A DNA stretch of 45,242 nt. Origin: Caldilineaceae bacterium SB0664_bin_27 (GTDB lineage Bacteria; Chloroflexota; Anaerolineae; Caldilineales; Caldilineaceae). Numbering within the stretch: position 1 is the stretch's first letter; every line of letters begins with the position of its first letter. The stretch is from assembly GCA_009838625.1 (NCBI GenBank), contig VXRG01000157.1:1-45242 (forward strand). Direction: 5' to 3'. The position numbers were made by a program, and so were the translations under genes. Below the pieces are notes generated by a model that made no database searches, was not told the DNA's origin, and worked only from the letters and a program-made list of their open reading frames with translations. Shown here in pieces: positions 41,481-45,242 of the stretch.

Positions 41481-42217
41481 GTGCGCCGTGTCACGGCACA
41501 ATTTCCAGCCTGGATACCAGGCTTAGGAGCAGGATATCCTAAAGGTCAACTGTCTTACCCTGACCCTGGCAACAGGGGAAGTTCTCGAAAGAGTAAGGGG
41601 ACAATAGCATGACAGTAAAGCCGGAGAGTAGGGCAGTCACGAGAATACTAGAGCGGCAAGACCTGCGACCTACGACTATGAAAGGAACCCTAGCGTCCAT
41701 CTGGAGCAAACCACATCCAAGGGAAAAGTGACTGATACCCGAACCCCATAGAAATCCGAATGATGTTTGTTCGGACTCCCACCACACTCACGGAGATACA
41801 CTACGTCCGTGGGAACCTGCCAATGGGGAGAATCTGCTAACGAAGCAGGGTAAGGATGCGCCAAAGGGAGTCTAAGGGTCGCTATTACGGAGATTGTGAA
41901 CCGGAACACGGGATGCCCTAAGTGGTGCGAACCATAGGGGTACGGAGTCCCCATGGCACTCGTCGGAGTAACGACCGACCAGGGAGAGTGGGAAAGCCAC
42001 TTACAGGGGGAAGGGAGACAGGTGAAGCTATGACTGCGAGTACGATGAGGGGGCGCGAGATGCGAACAACTGAAACTGTACTCAATGTCCTGAGTGAATG
42101 GAGCAAATCACTCAGCGTAGCTGATCTGAGAAAGCCGGATGATGGGAAACTATCACGTCCGGTTTGACCGGGGGCTTAGGGGAAAAGTGTCGAAAGATAA
42201 CTCGCCCCTTTGCCTAC
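41481..42217 (+). mobile_element. ORF-less group II intron inserted in the IS3 element
   Basis: It begins GTGCGCC at 41481, a typical 5' end. A canonical domain V lies at 42132-42165: AAGCCGGA pairs with TCCGGTTT, a two-base CG bulge (42156-42157) follows a six-pair distal helix, and a GAAA tetraloop (42146-42149) closes it; the AGC catalytic triad is at 42133-42135. A domain VI stem follows and the element ends near CTAC at 42217. The 650 bases before domain V can form domain I-IV structure and include GGGTACGGAGTCCCC, but encode no reverse transcriptase. It would need a maturase supplied elsewhere. The exact 3' end is uncertain by a few bases. Confidence 0.82.
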
Positions 42218-42389
42218 CGAACTCGGGGGCAGGTCAATAGGTCAAGAGGGGATAGATGATTGCGTTGTCTGAATTGACTAAATGACGCATAGAAGAAAGA
42301 CGAGGTGAATAAAACACCGCCCTCTTCATGTTCAGCTGATTCTCACCAATGTAACTTCGTTGACCTATTCAGATTAGGATAAAGATTTC

Positions 42390-44093
42390 ATGCCAAGCTA
42401 TCAACACAAAACTCTACTTAATGAGATTTCCTCCTTTAATGAAGAGCCATCAGATGACGTCTCTTTTGAAAGATGGATAACCGCTAAAGACCAACTGAGT
42501 TTTCTGAACTCTAATGCCCACGATGATGAATTGATTCTCTATGCCGCAGTAGGGGGCAGATTTTCCGTGCATGGGGTTGCCATTAAGAGAGACCTATTGT
42601 TTCCTTTAGACAAGAATGATTTGGTAGAGTGGCAAGGTTTTCCAGATATTTCTCGTGCTAGTTATACCTATGAATCGCATGACTCGGAGATTTGGATAGA
42701 CGAAAGTTGTTCCCTGTTTGGCTCCAAGATATTAGAAAATGCGCAGCAGTTGGTATTTATACGTAGCTTTGAAGACGCAACCTACTGTGAAATTCTGCAA
42801 GAATTCTTGCACGTATCAGAAATTCATTGGCGAGAAGAATTGTCTTCATATTGTTGTTTTGACGAAAATGGTGATTTTGATTGCGTAGTCTCGGTTACAA
42901 TCGGAAGTGGCTTTGATGAAGTGTCTCTTGTGTCGATTCAACGTGAACCATTAGAACTTTACCTTGCTGCCTCAGATTCTATACTGGTTCGCATGTTCGA
43001 CTTTACATGTACTCAACGTAGCGAATTTTCTGGTTGGTCCAATGAACCTGAAAAGCAGTTCTTTGAACGCGATGATCTGTTTTATCGCCAAAGGGTTGAT
43101 TCAGAAAAGGCAGGATATACACGCGGTATCCAGATCGTTCCTTTGAGTCGCCCTAGAGCAGATATATTTTCTTCATATCACGACAAATGGTTTGGGAATC
43201 AAAAAAAGGAGTATGTTGAATTCTTAGCCTGTGACTATCGCAATCGACAGGAAACCAAAATCTCAACCGACCCCGATGCCACAACGAATTACTTTGTAGC
43301 TAAAGAGAATACTTTGCCCTATGAAACCTCTCCGGCATTTTTCCAGCCAGAAGTGCTGTCCAAGTACAAGTCTGACCGAGACAAGTATATCTATGACGAA
43401 GTGTACAGAACGATAAGTTGTCGAGATCAGTGGACACTGAAATGTGTAGATGTGAACGAGGCAGGTCAGGTACATGCCTATATTTGCGATCTCAGAATGC
43501 TTCCTTATAAGGAGCAATTGTACTGGCTAAGTTTCAACGAATCTGGGAAAGCTGGAATTTCAAAAAGGTCATTTGAGGCCGATTTTGAAGGCAAGTGGTC
43601 TTGGGAAACCGATTCTCTACAGGACATCCGACCAGTACTGGAAAAGTGGGATCGCAATCATGCCCGTTGGTGGATATTACGCGACAGAAAGCTTCTTAAC
43701 CAAACCACATCGCCTCGAACTGAGAGCCGAGATGAGTGGGGGCGATCTTTTTTGGATCTCTCGCACTTGATCAATGAGGGGTTCGTGCTTAAAACAATTA
43801 GGGGTGAACTTGACATTGAAAATGTTTCCTATCAAGAAGAAAGAAGCATTGCTTTGCTGGAAAAGCTGCTTGTCGCAAAGTCATTGCTAAGATCCGATGA
43901 AAAACTTGATGGATTGAGATCGGTGAACCACTTTCGCAACAAGACTAATGCCCATGTGAGAGGCAGCGAGTTCGATAAGTTATCAAGAGCGGCTCTGCAA
44001 TCACACGGGTCATATTCGGCCCATTTTTTGGATGTTTGCAAAACTATCTATTGCGAACTCCTGCTCATTGAGAAGGCGTTTGGGCCTTTATAG
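42390..44093 (+). CDS. Unknown protein with C-terminal HEPN-like motif
   Basis: 567 residues, AGGA ten bases before the ATG. The DNA is clearly more AT-rich than the core genes, suggesting transfer. No family recognised for residues 1-400, which look alpha/beta with many aromatic residues (SYTYESHDSEIWIDESCSLF). The last 120 residues are helical and contain LRSVNHFRNKTNAHVRGSEF: RNKTNAH fits the R-x4-6-H motif of HEPN ribonucleases, in the usual place between two long helices (LLEKLLVAKSLLRSDEKLDG before it). Position in a defence island next to a type I system supports an RNA-cleaving immunity role, but this is inference. Confidence 0.55.
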   Translation: MPSYQHKTLLNEISSFNEEPSDDVSFERWITAKDQLSFLNSNAHDDELILYAAVGGRFSVHGVAIKRDLLFPLDKNDLVEWQGFPDISRASYTYESHDSEIWIDESCSLFGSKILENAQQLVFIRSFEDATYCEILQEFLHVSEIHWREELSSYCCFDENGDFDCVVSVTIGSGFDEVSLVSIQREPLELYLAASDSILVRMFDFTCTQRSEFSGWSNEPEKQFFERDDLFYRQRVDSEKAGYTRGIQIVPLSRPRADIFSSYHDKWFGNQKKEYVEFLACDYRNRQETKISTDPDATTNYFVAKENTLPYETSPAFFQPEVLSKYKSDRDKYIYDEVYRTISCRDQWTLKCVDVNEAGQVHAYICDLRMLPYKEQLYWLSFNESGKAGISKRSFEADFEGKWSWETDSLQDIRPVLEKWDRNHARWWILRDRKLLNQTTSPRTESRDEWGRSFLDLSHLINEGFVLKTIRGELDIENVSYQEERSIALLEKLLVAKSLLRSDEKLDGLRSVNHFRNKTNAHVRGSEFDKLSRAALQSHGSYSAHFLDVCKTIYCELLLIEKAFGPL

Positions 44094-44235
44094 CACCACA
44101 GCAAGGACGAGCCAAAATGGAATTCAGCGGCTCTATCTATGACGATGTGTAGGAGTGTCGCTGCACCAAAGCCACTGTGACTAAACTGTAAGATTCCCAA
44201 ATCTAGGGATGCCTACCAACCCGTAAGGAATTTCT

Positions 44236-44466
44236 ATGTCTACACTACCTGCCGGCCCCATGCAAAACCCCCAAATCTCTTATGAAGGAAATGACACCTA
44301 TATTGCGTCTTTCAATGCCGTAACCTACGCCCAGGGTTTACGCGTGGATTACCACATTGAAATGACATTCCTCCGCCCAAACTCAGGGCCTATCCTGACC
44401 CAACATGAACTCGAAAAGATCGTGAAGGAGTCGCTATCTGACCTGACCTCCAAACTAGCAAGGTAA
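44236..44466 (+). CDS. Small unknown protein
   Basis: 76 residues from ATG 44236, AAGGAA eight bases upstream. The sequence (NDTYIASFNAVTYAQGLRVD, YHIEMTFLRPN, then helix HELEKIVKESLSDLTSKLAR) suggests a small beta-sheet with a C-terminal helix. No family recognised. A hairpin follows the stop. It is 140 bases after the HEPN-like gene. Confidence 0.55.
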   Translation: MSTLPAGPMQNPQISYEGNDTYIASFNAVTYAQGLRVDYHIEMTFLRPNSGPILTQHELEKIVKESLSDLTSKLAR

Positions 44467-44470
44467 AGGC

Positions 44471-44502
44471 GAGGGGATGAGTGTAGCAGTACCCATCCCC
44501 TC
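44471..44502 (+). terminator. Terminator-like hairpin
   Basis: GAGGGGATG (44471-44479) pairs perfectly with CATCCCCTC (44494-44502), a 9-bp stem with a 14-base loop, five bases after the stop of the small gene. No T-tract follows. Confidence 0.55.
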
Positions 44503-45242
44503 ATACACGAAGTTACGCCACACGACATGGAGAAACTATTATGTTTCAGCAACACGAATGCAGGGCCGACGCTATCCGGCACGCCGAAGATTTCTTCTGG
44601 CTGATCTGTCGGTCAGTCCCCATACTGATCAGCATACAATTTGTCGGCCCACCCTGGTGCCGCAGCTTGCGCCGCCAATTCCTGCCTACCATTCAATACT
44701 AAGATAGGCCATCAGTCGGACCACCACAACTCCACTTGCCGCCTTGATCAACTTGCCCTACCCTACAGGCTGCATCCCCACTGCGCTTTGTAGTTAAGTA
44801 TATAATTCTCAATTGAAACGTTTCGTGGCAGAGTGGCGGGTAGGGTGCTTCATGGATTGCATCAGAAAAGAACGAATCCCCGTGAGAGGATTGAAAATCG
44901 CCAAAGTCGCTGCCAAGCTCCTCAGGTATCTTGGAGCTTAAGTGAGACCGGGAATCAGCGAGTATCTGCATTGCAGGCACAAGATCCGCCATCCCGATTT
45001 GAAAACTGGGCGAAGATTTTTGGTCTCAAATTGAACGCGTATCAGGTATCACCGACATATCTTCACGTCAGCTACGATTTGGACGGCCGAAAACGGCAAG
45101 GCTGAAGCCGTAGCCCCTGTCAGGCCCAGTGTCCGGGCTCAGTACCTTTCTCTCTGGCATTATCAAATATATAATATATTTATTATCCGGCCTCCTATAG
45201 AGTACTCGCACAACTTTCGTACAAGCGGAAGACCTGAATGAG
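44503..45242. other. Gene-poor end of the window
   Basis: About 740 bases without a supportable gene. Short frames on both strands lack ribosome sites and recognisable domains. The last 90 bases include a very AT-rich stretch (ATATATAATATATTTATTAT near 45163-45184) that could be promoter DNA for a gene outside the window. Confidence 0.4.

Larger units (their letters stand above)
40271..42236 (+). mobile_element. IS3-family insertion sequence, interrupted by a group II intron
   Basis: TGACCTGCCCCC (40271-40282) and GGGGGCAGGTCA (42225-42236) are the 12-bp inverted ends. Inside are orfA and orfB in the usual -1 relation, of the IS407-like kind. Between the orfB stop and the right end is a 737-base group II intron, so the IS itself would be about 1.23 kb, normal for IS3. 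No 3-4-base target duplication is visible (ACTGG left, ATAG right). The left end lies five bases after the FRG-TPR stop. The element is dead because orfB is frameshifted. Confidence 0.85.

Noticed and set aside
40266..42240. Target-site duplication of the IS3 element
   Set aside because: The flanks ACTGG and ATAG do not match over 3 or 4 bases, so no duplication is claimed.
44833..45105. Plus-strand frame of 90 codons near the window end
   Set aside because: No start signal or recognisable domain; neither strand is convincing in this stretch.

Overview
The window looks like a contig from an uncultured, GC-rich bacterium. Several traits would fit a Chloroflexota lineage such as the Caldilinea-like metagenomic genomes: lipoprotein-anchored solute-binding proteins, a MoxR/DUF58 pair, many defence genes, dispersed hairpin repeats, and AUG starts sitting 8-9 bases after a -10 box. 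This assignment is inference from gene content; there is no rRNA or phylogenetic marker to settle it.

Region 1 (1-15.0 kb) is mostly housekeeping. Three paralogous lipoprotein substrate-binding proteins of the branched-chain amino acid type (4-1233, 5495-6760, 6805-8115) flank a cluster of VOC-fold proteins (one truncated), three tRNA-Ala genes that each seem to have a promoter, a DUF1801 protein and a MarR regulator. Then come ribonuclease HI, an aminoglycoside-phosphotransferase-like kinase, a Phd/VapC toxin-antitoxin pair with a palindromic operator, a zinc-finger/PH-like protein broken by a homopolymer frameshift, an unknown gene coupled to a PIN-toxin stub, RNase PH and a LacI regulator.

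Region 2 (15.0-22.6 kb) is a first defence island. It holds a two-gene CBASS system on the minus strand (CD-NTase plus S-4TM membrane effector), a single-chain restriction-modification enzyme of the type ISP/IIG kind, and a DUF2806 gene translationally coupled to a PIN-domain nuclease.

Region 3 (23.2-30.9 kb) returns to ordinary genes: DUF58 and MoxR ATPase, a large protein joining a glycoside-hydrolase-like N-terminus to carboxypeptidase-regulatory-like repeats, a sugar-type solute-binding lipoprotein, and a small possibly secreted ORF followed by a clear terminator hairpin.

Region 4 (31-45.2 kb) is a second defence island. It has a DUF2335 membrane protein with a small partner, a remnant of a cytosine-5 methyltransferase behind a previously easy-to-miss 58-residue gene, and a type I restriction system in which HsdR is followed by a GxxExxY nuclease-like protein and an HsdM-HsdS fusion. 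An FRG-TPR protein starts 22 bases after the fusion. Next is a dead IS3-family element that contains an ORF-less group II intron with a canonical domain V, then an AT-richer gene with a C-terminal HEPN-like motif. Imperfect hairpin repeats built from CACGAAGGA-like units sit in front of the restriction genes. The last 0.7 kb shows no convincing gene.
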